Assembly: GCF_026342355.1 (NCBI RefSeq)
Contig: NZ_JAPEMV010000008.1
Location: forward strand, 124,001 to 188,000
Source of the DNA: Streptomyces sp. NBC_00249
Lineage (GTDB): Bacteria; Actinomycetota; Actinomycetes; Streptomycetales; Streptomycetaceae
DNA: 64,000 bases
Direction: 5' to 3'
The position numbers were made by a program, and so were the translations under genes. This document shows, one piece after another, positions 63,764 to 64,000 of this stretch (position 1 is the first letter of the stretch; each line of letters begins with the position of its first letter). Under the pieces are notes generated by a model. It was not told the origin of the DNA. It did no database searches and saw nothing but the letters and a program-made list of their open reading frames with translations.

Positions 63764-64000
63764 GCGGATCTCTCTCTCACTCGGGACGGATGCTCCTGAA
63801 GCCAGCCACTCACGCGGGCCGGGGCCCACGGTGATCCGGAATTGGACGAGCGGCCTCTCCCGTGACTCCGGCCGCTTGCGCGGACGGTGCGGGAGGAAGG
63901 TGCTCAGGAGCGCGACGCACGCTGAACGGGTAATCGTTCAAGACACGCCGACGGTCTAGGTTACGGGGCTGGTCCCAGGGGGTCAAACCGGGCCCCGCGC
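63764..64000 (-). promoter_or_regulatory. Leader/promoter region of rplU
   Basis: No gene is seen in the last 237 bases. On the minus strand TTGAACGATTACCCGTTCAG (ending near 63921) holds a TGAACG/CGTTCA dyad and the most AT-rich segment, which may lie at the promoter. No conserved leader could be identified. Confidence 0.4.

Overview
The window is chromosomal DNA from a Streptomyces-type actinobacterium. GC is very high with strong third-position bias, GTG starts are frequent, same-strand neighbours repeatedly overlap by NTGA, and the housekeeping gene order is typical of the streptomycete core. There is no prophage, CRISPR array, transposase or plasmid signature. The interest lies in oddities inside conserved genes and between them.

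Layout. 1-1.8 kb: tail of an unknown gene, a GNAT acetyltransferase and a His-tailed methyltransferase. 1.9-12.4 kb, mostly minus strand: phoH (split by an intein), ybeY, a CorC-type CBS protein, a YjbR-like protein, a zinc-less cytidine deaminase homologue and era. Within this stretch lie a divergent GlxA regulator/MFS pair and a WxL-like/DUF916 surface pair whose second gene runs in frame into era. 12.6-19.5 kb: PfkB kinase, rnz, HIT protein, rsmE, nitronate monooxygenase, dnaJ and hrcA (with CIRCE). 19.7-22 kb: MBL protein, DUF3097 protein and a secreted Scabin-like ADP-ribosyltransferase. 22-31.6 kb: hemW, a long-chain acyl-CoA synthetase, lepA, rpsT, a TetR/efflux pair, holA and a small protein. 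31.6-38.4 kb: YceI, comEC, comEA, a DegV protein and a membrane coiled-coil protein. 38.5-46.3 kb: leuS behind a leader peptide/attenuator, two identical tRNA-Ala(GGC) genes, a histidine phosphatase with an apparent CTG start, rsfS, an LCP-type protein and nadD. 46.4-53 kb: M48 peptidase, two paralogous membrane proteins, proA, a repeat-rich gap, a small conserved protein and proB. 53.1-61.5 kb: an envelope glycan island (GtrA, three GT2-type enzymes, one fused to a TagF-like domain, one GT4, galE). 61.6-63.8 kb: obgE, rpmA, rplU.

How the parts fit. Most minus-strand genes form translation and ribosome-quality modules (rplU-rpmA-obgE, rsfS, leuS, rpsT/lepA, ybeY, era, rnz, rsmE), mixed with stress (hrcA-dnaJ), DNA-uptake (comEA-comEC-holA) and proline/NAD synthesis genes. 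The glycosyltransferase island lies between obgE and proB and looks like a wall-polymer locus.

Strongest observations: (1) a 361-residue intein in PhoH with the Trp-Cys-Thr signature of class 3 inteins, a LAGLIDADG endonuclease and three consecutive rare codons at its upstream junction; (2) a DUF916 membrane protein with no stop codon before era; (3) a 12-residue leader peptide with Leu-Leu-Leu and a terminator hairpin ahead of leuS; (4) a phosphatase reachable only from a CTG codon overlapping the rsfS stop; (5) a Scabin/pierisin-like secreted ADP-ribosyltransferase; (6) long palindromes and dispersed intergenic repeats.
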